Assembly: GCA_022563075.1 (NCBI GenBank)
Contig: JADFOC010000084.1
Location: forward strand, 1-7,407
DNA length: 7,407 nucleotides
From: Pseudomonadota bacterium
Lineage (GTDB): Bacteria > Pseudomonadota > Gammaproteobacteria > Pseudomonadales > Pseudohongiellaceae
Direction of reading: 5' to 3'
This document shows positions 1-6,051 of the stretch, one piece after another. The first letter of the stretch is position 1. Every line of letters starts with the position of its first letter. Below the pieces are notes generated by a model that worked only from the letters and a program-made list of their open reading frames with translations, had not been told where the DNA came from and did not search any database. Position numbers and translations under genes: made by a program.

Positions 1-190
1 AAATACGCAGATAAACAATTCATTGACTAAATTAACCGACACCGAGCGCATCGCTTTCGTGCTCTGCCATCAGCAAGGCTTCAAACTTCGTGAAGCAGCA
101 GAAGTTATGTCATGTACGGATAATTCAGTAAAGGTGTTGTTATTCAGAGCGAGAAAGAAGCTAAAGCATCAGCTAGCGGAATATCACTAA
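1..190 (+). CDS. ECF-type RNA polymerase sigma factor, C-terminal fragment (region 4)
   Basis: The frame is open from the window edge (first full codon at position 2) to a TAA at 188-190 and gives 62 residues. The peptide has the layout of sigma-70 region 4, the helix-turn-helix that reads the -35 promoter element: a 'LTDTERIAFVL' helix, then 'GFKLREAAEVMSC', then the recognition helix 'TDNSVKVLLFRARKKLKHQL'. This matches the end of ECF (group 4) sigma factors, where the final helix is followed by only a few residues. Region 2 and the start codon lie left of the window, so the ECF subgroup cannot be assigned. The next gene starts 13 bp downstream on the same strand and looks like its anti-sigma partner, which supports the assignment. 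Too short for full certainty about the family, but the region 4 pattern is clear. Confidence 0.88.
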   Translation, partial: NTQINNSLTKLTDTERIAFVLCHQQGFKLREAAEVMSCTDNSVKVLLFRARKKLKHQLAEYH

Positions 191-203
191 ACAGGTAAAT
201 GAA

Positions 204-1169
204 ATGACTATTCCAGAAAGTAAAGAGCAATTTCAGCATCTGGTGATTCAGTATCTCTATGGAGGGCTGAATGCTGAAGAAGTTGCGCAGTTCGAGCAAG
301 AGTTAGAAGCCAATTCTGTGCTGCGAAATATTTTAGAGGAAGAGCAGCGACTGGATAGTGCGATCCCAATCGGCGTGCAGCCACAGATAGATGCCGATCG
401 ACTGCAGGGGAATCGCTGGCTACTACATCAAAATTTACAGAGAGAAAGCCGCACTCGCTTTTCATTGCGCCGATGGTTAGTGGGATTGACAGAGAGACCA
501 CTGACTGTGGCATTCCAGGGTGCGGCAATGGCTGCAACTTTTGTTCTAGGCATCCTGATCGCTACGCCGGCAGGTCTGCAAGATCCGATGCCAGTGGTTA
601 CGCAAGTGGCGGCGACAGACTTGTCCCCACTGGCTCTTATCAACGATGAAGACTATGAAATATTCCAGTTGAAGATAAATGAATTTGATGCCACGACTGG
701 CGAGATTGATCTGTCATTTTCATTGGTTTCTGAAACACGACTTAACGGTAATGTTTCAGATCAGAAGATCCATACGCTGATGGCGGCGGCGCTGCAGGAA
801 GATATCGATAGTGCGGCGAGACTCGACACCATCAATGCCCTGCAATCGGTGGTGTCTGGCAACTCAGTCTTTGAAGCGCTCATCTATGTTCTCACTAACG
901 ATCAGAATCCAGGAGTGCGTTATCAGGCGGTGCAGTCTCTGGTTACCCTGGCGCATGAAGAACGCGTCCGCGATGCACTGCGCTTCGCTCTCAGTGAAGA
1001 CGTCAATCAAGGTGTTCGAGTGGAGGCTTTTAAAGCCCTGGTGAATTATCAAGATGAACAGACTCTGGCTGTATTCAGACGACAAATGGAAATAGACAGT
1101 AACGAATATATTCGCGTGCAGGCGAGGACTCTGGTCGAGGAATTCGACGACGCTGCAGTAATTTTATAA
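204..1169 (+). CDS. Single-pass membrane anti-sigma-like protein with C-terminal HEAT repeats
   Basis: The protein has 321 residues and starts at ATG 204, with ACAGG at 191-195 giving an 8-nt spacer. Residues 10-52 are an acidic helical segment ('YLYGGLNAEEVAQFEQELE') of the type found at the N-terminus of ECF anti-sigma factors. The zinc-binding H-x3-C-x2-C motif of the ZAS class is absent; there is no cysteine in the protein. A basic stretch (RFSLRRW, 85-91) precedes one hydrophobic segment at about 99-122, so by the positive-inside rule the N-terminus is cytoplasmic. Residues about 187-315 form alpha-helical pairs of HEAT type, with repeating 'GVRYQAVQSL', 'GVRVEAFKAL' and 'YIRVQARTL' units, predicted to lie in the periplasm. 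Position right after a sigma gene suggests that it sequesters that sigma factor at the membrane, with the HEAT domain as sensor or docking surface. The anti-sigma role is inferred from order and architecture. Confidence 0.78.
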   Translation: MTIPESKEQFQHLVIQYLYGGLNAEEVAQFEQELEANSVLRNILEEEQRLDSAIPIGVQPQIDADRLQGNRWLLHQNLQRESRTRFSLRRWLVGLTERPLTVAFQGAAMAATFVLGILIATPAGLQDPMPVVTQVAATDLSPLALINDEDYEIFQLKINEFDATTGEIDLSFSLVSETRLNGNVSDQKIHTLMAAALQEDIDSAARLDTINALQSVVSGNSVFEALIYVLTNDQNPGVRYQAVQSLVTLAHEERVRDALRFALSEDVNQGVRVEAFKALVNYQDEQTLAVFRRQMEIDSNEYIRVQARTLVEEFDDAAVIL

Positions 1170-1194
1170 ATAATTTTCACGGGTTAGGATTAAG

Positions 1195-1200
1195 AAGAGG
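1195..1200 (+). promoter_or_regulatory. Ribosome binding site that sets the start of the DTSGG-repeat gene
   Basis: AAGAGG at 1195-1200 lies 8 nt before ATG 1209. An in-frame GTG at 1200 overlaps this site and has no suitable site of its own at normal distance, so ATG 1209 is preferred. Confidence 0.7.
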
Positions 1201-1208
1201 TGAATACG

Positions 1209-2402
1209 ATGTCTAAAACTAGAAATACTTTGGCTGGATTGCTACTGCTGTCATTCCTGTGGACTGTGCCAATCGGATTACAGGCCGCAGCAGATGATAT
1301 TGAGCGGGAGTTTGACGTTGCTGCAGGGGGCACCTTGTATCTGGATACCGATTCTGGCCGGATTGAAATTGTTACCTGGGACCAAAATCGAGTTCGCGTG
1401 CGCGTTCGATCTCCGGGACGTTTCGATGTGAAAATTGAGCAGGACGGGAATGATGTAGTGGTGGTCGCCGATGCTCCCAACAGATTCTTCGGAATTCGCG
1501 GATCCAATATCAGCTTTAGAGTAGATGTTCCGGTAATCTACAATGTTGCGTTGGATACCAGTGGTGGCGGCATTGAAATTTCGGACATCTCGGGCGATAT
1601 CGATGCAGATACCAGCGGCGGCAGGATCGAAATTGGTAATGTCACAGGAGGTAATGTCAGAGCCGATACTTCGGGTGGAAGTATTACCATTGGTGATGTG
1701 GATGGGAATGTGGTGGCGGATACGTCTGGGGGCCACATAAAGATCGGCAATGTGAGGGGCGACGCCTCCGCCGACACCTCCGGTGGCAATATCACTATAG
1801 GTGATGTCATCGGGCGCATGGTTGCCGACACCTCCGGCGGCAACATCGACGTGGGTGAAGGTGGTGGCGCCGTTGTGCTGGATACTTCCGGTGGCACCAT
1901 CCGAGCGGCATGGGCCAGTGGTCCGATTTCGGCCGATACCTCTGGTGGGAACATCTATCTCGCTGGCAGCGACACCAGTGTGGTAGCCGACACCTCCGGT
2001 GGCAACATCGTTATCGATAAGAGCAACGGATCGGTCTATGCGGACACCTCAGGTGGCAATATCACCATCCGCCAGAGCGTCGGTCCGATTCGGGCGGACA
2101 CGTCCGGCGGCAGAGTGGACGCGGAGCTAATAAGTACTTCAGGTAGCGGTGACACATCGATAGAGCTGGAGTCATCCGGTGGCGACATTACCATTCGTCT
2201 ACCAGCCGATCACCACGCTTCAATTGTGGCGGATTTGCAAATTTCACGTCGATATCGTGGCGACTATCGCATCTATACTGATTTCCCACTCACTATTTCC
2301 GAAGGCAACGGTCGCATCTTAGGCCGAGGGGATATTAATGGCGGTGGCGACAGAATTACACTGCAAACCTCCAACGGCGATATTCACATCATCAGTAATT
2401 AG
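1209..2402 (+). CDS. Exported DUF4097-type beta-solenoid protein with DTSGG repeats
   Basis: The protein has 397 residues from ATG 1209. The N-terminus is a Sec signal peptide: basic MSKTR, a hydrophobic core (LAGLLLLSFLWTV), and an AAA site giving cleavage near residue 28. There is no lipobox cysteine, so the product is probably soluble in the periplasm or released. Residues about 29-114 form a beta-rich lead-in that includes one degenerate unit ('LDTDSGRIEI'). Residues 115 to about 307 hold eleven DTSGG repeats, nearly all 18 residues apart, followed by looser copies (ESSGG, TSNGD). Such regular 'DTSGGxIxI' turns and strands fit the right-handed solenoid of the DUF4097/putative-adhesin family. 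It lies 39 bp after the anti-sigma-like gene, probably in the same operon. Members of this family often lie beside ECF sigma or other regulatory genes, but their biochemical role is not established. No enzymatic motif is visible, so a binding or structural role is inferred. Confidence 0.85.
   Translation: MSKTRNTLAGLLLLSFLWTVPIGLQAAADDIEREFDVAAGGTLYLDTDSGRIEIVTWDQNRVRVRVRSPGRFDVKIEQDGNDVVVVADAPNRFFGIRGSNISFRVDVPVIYNVALDTSGGGIEISDISGDIDADTSGGRIEIGNVTGGNVRADTSGGSITIGDVDGNVVADTSGGHIKIGNVRGDASADTSGGNITIGDVIGRMVADTSGGNIDVGEGGGAVVLDTSGGTIRAAWASGPISADTSGGNIYLAGSDTSVVADTSGGNIVIDKSNGSVYADTSGGNITIRQSVGPIRADTSGGRVDAELISTSGSGDTSIELESSGGDITIRLPADHHASIVADLQISRRYRGDYRIYTDFPLTISEGNGRILGRGDINGGGDRITLQTSNGDIHIISN
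1551..2129 (+). repeat. In-frame 54-bp tandem repeat encoding (A/L)DTSGG units
   Basis: Eleven units begin at 1551, 1605, 1662, 1716, 1770, 1824, 1878, 1932, 1986, 2040 and 2094. Every spacing is 54 bp except the second unit, which is 57 bp (one extra residue, 'VTGGNV'). All eleven keep D-T-S-G-G, and most follow it with a residue then I-x-I. The nucleotide copies have diverged widely at third positions, so this is an old protein repeat and not a recent DNA amplification. The motif serine is AGY in the first two units and TCN in the other nine. Confidence 0.93.
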
Positions 2403-2423
2403 CCAACATTTCAGACAGGCATT

Positions 2424-2459
2424 AAAGCCGGTGACAGCGCTACGTTGTCACCGGCTTTT
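2424..2459. terminator. Bidirectional rho-independent terminator between convergent genes
   Basis: A perfect 13-bp inverted repeat pairs 2424-2436 (AAAGCCGGTGACA) with 2446-2458, around a 9-nt loop. It is followed by TTTT on the plus strand. The stem begins with AAA, so the minus-strand transcript also ends its hairpin in a short U run. It lies 22 bp after the solenoid gene stop and just past the stop of the convergent desaturase gene, so it can serve both. The plus-strand function is the stronger. Confidence 0.87.
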
Positions 2460-2465
2460 CATTGC

Positions 2466-3236
2466 TTAAACCCAGGTCTTCCTAATTAGGTGCTCAGGAA
2501 TATGGTGCGCAATCTTATCGTGCAGCTGTGGAAGTTTGGACCAGTGTAGACCGCCGTTGTAGTGATGCGCCGTGTGGTATCCGAGATTTCCGGTAAACAG
2601 GTTATACCAATAATTCAAATTATTAAACGACGCCTCGTATTGGTTGTCAGTATCGAGTCCAGCGTGATGTTCATAGGTGGCCCAGGCGGTCATGAATAAT
2701 CCTAAAAACATGGGTAACACAAAAATAAATAGCGCCGCTACCGGGTGATAGGCAATTAACAAGGCAAGCAAGGAAAAAGTAATTGCCGAATAGAGAAGGA
2801 ATTCTTGCTGAATCGCCGAATGTTTTTGCCCAACTTTGAAGCCTCGGTAATAGGCAGTGGCCGTAATGATCAGGCTGTACTCCAACTCGCCCATCTGCGA
2901 ACCATTGTTTCGAGTCCAGCGACTTTCGTCTTTGGTTTGATCGAGGTAATTTTGGTGATGACCGATTACGTGGTGCAATGACCACAGGTTGGTGGTAACG
3001 CCGGTATGTAGGGCATAGAAAAACTCGAGTACCCGATTAACCGGCTTGAAGCGGAAAGTTGGAGCGTGTTGATGGTGGTGATTCCAGGCGCATATCTGAG
3101 ATTTGGGCAGAATCAACAAAAAGAAATAAATCCCCAGGAAATAGACATTGTCCACCAGGAAATAAAGACAGAAATCCACCCCGCTTAGAGCGAGTATGAG
3201 AAAAACCGGCAGCCGGTCTGCGGAATGCTTAAACAC
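2466..3236 (-). CDS. Membrane fatty acid desaturase-family protein (di-iron)
   Basis: The protein has 256 residues. The three histidine boxes of integral-membrane desaturases and hydroxylases are all present: H53-x3-H57 (in 'WNHHHQHAP'), H89-x3-H93-H94 (in 'LHHVIGHHQNY'), and H221-x2-H224-H225 (in 'NLGYHTAHHYNGG'), plus an extra EHH at 189-191. Hydrophobic segments at about 10-43 and 146-187 would place the His clusters on the cytoplasmic face. The family uses a di-iron centre and O2 to desaturate or hydroxylate acyl chains or related lipids; the substrate cannot be told here. At 256 residues it is shorter than typical acyl-CoA desaturases. The start is GTG at 3236, since an in-frame TAA lies two codons upstream; the nearest AAGG is 13 nt away, so initiation looks weak. 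The gene is convergent with the solenoid gene and shares its terminator. Confidence 0.87.
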   Translation of the reverse strand: MFKHSADRLPVFLILALSGVDFCLYFLVDNVYFLGIYFFLLILPKSQICAWNHHHQHAPTFRFKPVNRVLEFFYALHTGVTTNLWSLHHVIGHHQNYLDQTKDESRWTRNNGSQMGELEYSLIITATAYYRGFKVGQKHSAIQQEFLLYSAITFSLLALLIAYHPVAALFIFVLPMFLGLFMTAWATYEHHAGLDTDNQYEASFNNLNYWYNLFTGNLGYHTAHHYNGGLHWSKLPQLHDKIAHHIPEHLIRKTWV

Positions 3237-3336
3237 TGCTTAATGTATACCTTAAATCTGCTGCTGTCGCGTGAGTTGCGCAGACTAGCACACAACCATA
3301 TTGCAGGTCAGCTACTATTTGGAGACCTTGGCTAAA

Positions 3337-3365
3337 AGTATAGTACCGATCTGCTAGAGTGCCTG
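3337..3365 (-). promoter_or_regulatory. Weak candidate sigma-70 promoter for the desaturase gene
   Basis: On the minus strand TATACT (3342-3337, five of six matches to TATAAT) is preceded, after a 17-bp spacer, by CAGGCA (3365-3360, only three of six matches to TTGACA). It would give a leader of roughly 90-100 nt before GTG 3236. It lies in the 176-bp gap 3237-3412, in which no convincing gene, tRNA or strong hairpin was seen. This is a by-eye consensus match only. Confidence 0.22.
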
Positions 3366-3412
3366 CCCCGATCAATGCCGGCGCAGAAGTGCATAAGCCA
3401 GGCATTAGCAGC

Positions 3413-4012
3413 TTAGTTCTCACGCTCTGCCAGATACGACTCGGAGTCTGTCAAGTTCATTAGCGGTACTACCTTATCTGGATCGACTCGTACCATCAAG
3501 TAAGTGATATGATCGTCGATGCGGATGAATTCATGACCAGTACCGGCAGGTATCACCAAGACATCACCGGCCTTAAGCTCGTTAATCTGGCCATTACGAA
3601 CATCCGTCGCATTGTTACCGGGGCCATTCAGGCGAACCACGGCATTGTTGTCTGGTGGTCTACGTACCGGATCGATCAAGTCTGGACCGGTGAGAATGGT
3701 ACCGCCGCCGCTAAGTACTACATACACTTCGGTCACCAGATCGTGCTCGGCGACACGTCCGCGACGGCTGGTCAATTCACCACGGCGGGCCAGGGCGATT
3801 TGCACATTGGTTTTGCCGATGTCGATAGAACGGACTTGTTGATCCACGGCACCCGTTGCGATCGCGATTGCCTCATAACGGTGCAATTCCTCTGCAGCGA
3901 CATAGCTTGCATCACACATATTGCAACTGGGTTCGACTTCCTGTGCCGATATCCGACCCAAAGCGAAAGCGGCGGCAGCAACAGTTAATAGCAGCACTAT
4001 TTTTATTTTCAT
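3413..4012 (-). CDS. Exported small cupin-domain protein
   Basis: The protein has 199 residues from ATG 4012, with GAGG eight nt upstream. This start is preferred over an upstream in-frame TTG at 4042 because it has the ribosome site and begins a clean signal peptide (MKIKIVLLLTVAAAAFALG, cleavage near residue 23-24). A CNMC motif (C30, C33) follows the signal. The cupin fold is indicated by a first motif around H90 and E95 ('AEHDLVTEVYVVLSGGG') and a textbook second motif G149-x5-P155-x-G157-x2-H160. The usual H-x-H of motif 1 is reduced to one histidine, so the metal site would have H90, E95 and H160 at most. Function and substrate are unknown; cupins include dioxygenases, isomerases and sugar binders. 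It lies 74 bp after the ABC permease stop on the same strand and could be read through from that operon or have its own promoter. Confidence 0.8.
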   Translation of the reverse strand: MKIKIVLLLTVAAAAFALGRISAQEVEPSCNMCDASYVAAEELHRYEAIAIATGAVDQQVRSIDIGKTNVQIALARRGELTSRRGRVAEHDLVTEVYVVLSGGGTILTGPDLIDPVRRPPDNNAVVRLNGPGNNATDVRNGQINELKAGDVLVIPAGTGHEFIRIDDHITYLMVRVDPDKVVPLMNLTDSESYLAEREN

Positions 4013-4020
4013 GGGCGTAA

Positions 4021-4024
4021 CCTC
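4021..4024 (-). promoter_or_regulatory. Ribosome binding site for the cupin gene
   Basis: On the minus strand GAGG at 4024-4021 precedes ATG 4012 with an 8-nt spacer. This decides the start in favour of 4012 and leaves the TTG at 4042 without support. Confidence 0.65.
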
Positions 4025-4028
4025 ATGG

Positions 4029-4044
4029 GATTGGTCCGCCAATC
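4029..4044. repeat. Short inverted repeat in the cupin leader
   Basis: GATTGG-TCCG-CCAATC is a perfect 6-bp inverted repeat with a 4-nt centre. It lies 16 bp upstream of the cupin ATG and just ahead of its ribosome site. It could be an operator half-site pair or a small leader hairpin. It has no T run, so it is not a terminator. At this length a chance origin is possible. Confidence 0.4.
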
Positions 4045-4086
4045 AAACACCTTTGTCGGCCACTAAGTCAATTACTGAAACAGTTT

Positions 4087-5313
4087 TTATTCGTATCTGA
4101 GGGCGTCGATAGGATCGAGATTGGCGGCCTTGGCTGCCGGAAGTATCCCAAAGAGCATGCCGACGAATCCAGAAAAACCAAGTGCAAGGCCAACTGACCA
4201 CAGAGGAATACTGGCGGAAGGGAAACCTGGGATACTGTTGGAGATGAGTGTGCCCAGACCATAACCGATGGCCAGGCCAATCAAGCCACCGAGCAAGGAC
4301 AGTAACAGGGCTTCGATCAGAAACTGCATAAGAATGTGATGGCGTTTGGCACCTATCGCCTTGCAGATGCCAATTTCCCGCGTTCGTTCCGTGACCGAGA
4401 CCAGCATGATGTTCATGATGCCGATGCCACCCACCAGCAATGAAATACTGACGATGCCGCCAATGACAACGGTTACCATGTTGATAATGGTGTCGAAAGT
4501 CTCCATGAGTTGCTCGGCAGTTTGCACGATGAAATCATCGTCGTCTTCGCTGCCAAGATCATGTGCATTACGCAGTAACGTGATTAATTGCCGGGTCACG
4601 TCTTCCACATCGGTGTTTTCGCTGAGACTCAGTTGAATCTGAATATCCGTGCGCGCCTGGTTGCCCTGCAGACTGCGCATCGTGGCGTAGGGTACCAAAA
4701 CCCTGTCATCCTGGCTGAATCCCATGATGTCACCCTTGGGTTCCAGCAGGCCGACGATCTTGAACCACTCCCCGCCGATCTCCACAAATTCATTCACCGG
4801 ATTGTCCGGCAGATTAAGGTTCTCCCGCACCTTATCACCAATAACGGCGACCCGCCGCCGTGTCATGTTATCACTCCGAGCGAGAAAACGACCCGCCGAC
4901 ATAAAGGATTGAGAAACGTCCTGATAGGCGTAGGTGGTGCCCATAATCTGACTGAAAGATGTTTGCGAACCGTACTTTATCTGCGATGAGCGGGTGGCAT
5001 AGAGCACCGGTGTAATCGATGCGACTCCTTCGATGCGTCTCTCGATAAGTTCCAGGTCCTCCGGTGTTAGGCGAGCACGTATTCCCTTCATCTGATCTTC
5101 AAACGGTGTATAGGATGCGATGGTCAAGCTGTTCGAGCCCAGGGTGGCAAACGTATCTCCAATAAATGAACTCATTCCCTGCGTGACCGAGATCACCGCA
5201 ATGACACTGGCGACACCGATGACGATGCCAAGCGTCGTCAGGAAGCTGCGAAATCCATGGGCGTAAATGGATGCTAACGCAGATCGGAAGCTCTCAATCA
5301 ACGAAAAAAGCAT
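4087..5313 (-). CDS. MacB/FtsX-type ABC transporter permease
   Basis: The protein has 408 residues. The architecture is that of a four-helix MacB-type permease: helix 1 at about 24-46, a large periplasmic domain at about 47-275, then helices at about 278-304, 333-357 and 370-393. The 'GIGIMNIMLVSVTERTREIGICKAIGA' segment (about 296-322) is the conserved cytoplasmic coupling loop after helix 2, and the end 'AAKAANLDPIDALRYE' is the family C-terminus. Proteins of this type do not form a pore; they work by mechanotransmission, moving substrate held in the periplasm toward an adaptor and outer-membrane channel. ATPase and permease are separate genes here, unlike fused E. coli MacB. The ATG at 5313 overlaps the ATPase stop as TAATG, with AAGG 10 nt upstream, which implies translational coupling. 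A run of acidic residues (EDDDD, 256-260) lies late in the periplasmic domain. Substrate unknown. Confidence 0.93.
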   Translation of the reverse strand: MLFSLIESFRSALASIYAHGFRSFLTTLGIVIGVASVIAVISVTQGMSSFIGDTFATLGSNSLTIASYTPFEDQMKGIRARLTPEDLELIERRIEGVASITPVLYATRSSQIKYGSQTSFSQIMGTTYAYQDVSQSFMSAGRFLARSDNMTRRRVAVIGDKVRENLNLPDNPVNEFVEIGGEWFKIVGLLEPKGDIMGFSQDDRVLVPYATMRSLQGNQARTDIQIQLSLSENTDVEDVTRQLITLLRNAHDLGSEDDDDFIVQTAEQLMETFDTIINMVTVVIGGIVSISLLVGGIGIMNIMLVSVTERTREIGICKAIGAKRHHILMQFLIEALLLSLLGGLIGLAIGYGLGTLISNSIPGFPSASIPLWSVGLALGFSGFVGMLFGILPAAKAANLDPIDALRYE

Positions 5314-6014
5314 TAATAGGTCACCTTGGCAGAATGCGTATGACTGTCGTTGAAAATCTTGCCGTCTTTCATCTCGACGACACGATTACAGTGTTGCGCA
5401 ATTTCGTCTTCATGCGTAACCACGATCAATGTATGACCCTCGGCATGCAGTTCATCGAATAGCTGCATGATCTCTATTGTGGTTTTGGAATCCAGATTTC
5501 CGGTGGGTTCATCGGCTAATAAGATGGAAGGGTGGGTAACCAGTGCGCGCGCGATAGCGACGCGTTGGCGCTGGCCGCCGGATAATTGATTGGGCAGGTG
5601 ATCGGTGCGATCGGCGAGTCCAACACGGGTCAATGACTGCATCGCCATCTCCTTGCGTTTTCTGAAACCGATGTTGCGATAGATTAGCGGCTGCATCACA
5701 TTGCCCAATGCTGTGGCGCGGGGCAGTAAATTAAAGCTCTGAAAGATAAAGCCTATTTCCAGATTTCGAATTTCCGATAATTCGTTCTGATCCAGAACTT
5801 CAACATTTTTCCCATTGAGATGGTACTCGCCGTTTGTGGGTTTATCCAGGCAGCCGAGGATATTTAACATGGTGGATTTACCAGATCCAGAAGAGCCGAT
5901 GAAGGCGATATATTCATTGCGATTTATAGTGGTGGTTATACCATCGAGCGCACGAACGATCTGGTCTCCCATTGTATAATATTTGGTAATGTCCTGAAGT
6001 TCGATGAGTGCCAT
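5313..6014 (-). CDS. LolD/MacB-type ABC transporter ATP-binding protein
   Basis: The protein has 233 residues, the usual length for a free-standing LolD/MacB-type ATPase. All nucleotide-binding motifs are intact: Walker A 'GSSGSGKST' (40-48), Q-loop Q92 in 'IFQSFNLLP', signature 'LSGGQ' (144-148), Walker B 'ILLADEP' with D168 and catalytic E169, D-loop 'NLDS' (173-176) and switch H201. The '[16 protein letters not shown]' stretch is typical of the MacB/LolD/FtsE branch. It should form a dimer that powers the permease whose start overlaps its stop. It lies 37 bp downstream of the adaptor gene. The start ATG 6014 has only a weak AAGA-type ribosome site, so translation may depend in part on the upstream gene. 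This is one of the most secure calls in the window. Confidence 0.96.
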   Translation of the reverse strand: MALIELQDITKYYTMGDQIVRALDGITTTINRNEYIAFIGSSGSGKSTMLNILGCLDKPTNGEYHLNGKNVEVLDQNELSEIRNLEIGFIFQSFNLLPRATALGNVMQPLIYRNIGFRKRKEMAMQSLTRVGLADRTDHLPNQLSGGQRQRVAIARALVTHPSILLADEPTGNLDSKTTIEIMQLFDELHAEGHTLIVVTHEDEIAQHCNRVVEMKDGKIFNDSHTHSAKVTY

Positions 6015-6051
6015 GTGAATTTCTTAGAACGTGAAGCAGCGTCGCGGGTGA

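Noticed and set aside
1200..1208. GTG start at 1200 for the solenoid gene
   Set aside because: The GTG overlaps the AAGAGG ribosome site that serves ATG 1209, and adds three residues before a signal peptide that already begins well at 1209.
1538..1954. A 138-codon minus-strand frame with PPEVSA repeats
   Set aside because: It is the antisense reading of the 54-bp repeats; its regularity is inherited from the DTSGG codons. It has no ribosome site or signal, and the plus-strand gene has both.
3229..3423. A 64-codon minus-strand frame with GTG start between the cupin and desaturase genes
   Set aside because: It overlaps both neighbours at its ends and shows no domain, signal or good ribosome site. 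It most likely runs through the promoter region of the desaturase gene.
3509..3988. A 159-codon plus-strand open frame
   Set aside because: It lies wholly opposite the cupin gene, which has a signal peptide, cupin motifs and a ribosome site. The plus-strand product resembles no family and contains rare-type composition (many C, H, W scattered).
4588..4989. A 133-codon plus-strand open frame
   Set aside because: It is the shadow of the permease periplasmic domain, with no recognisable domain and no plausible upstream ribosome site seen.
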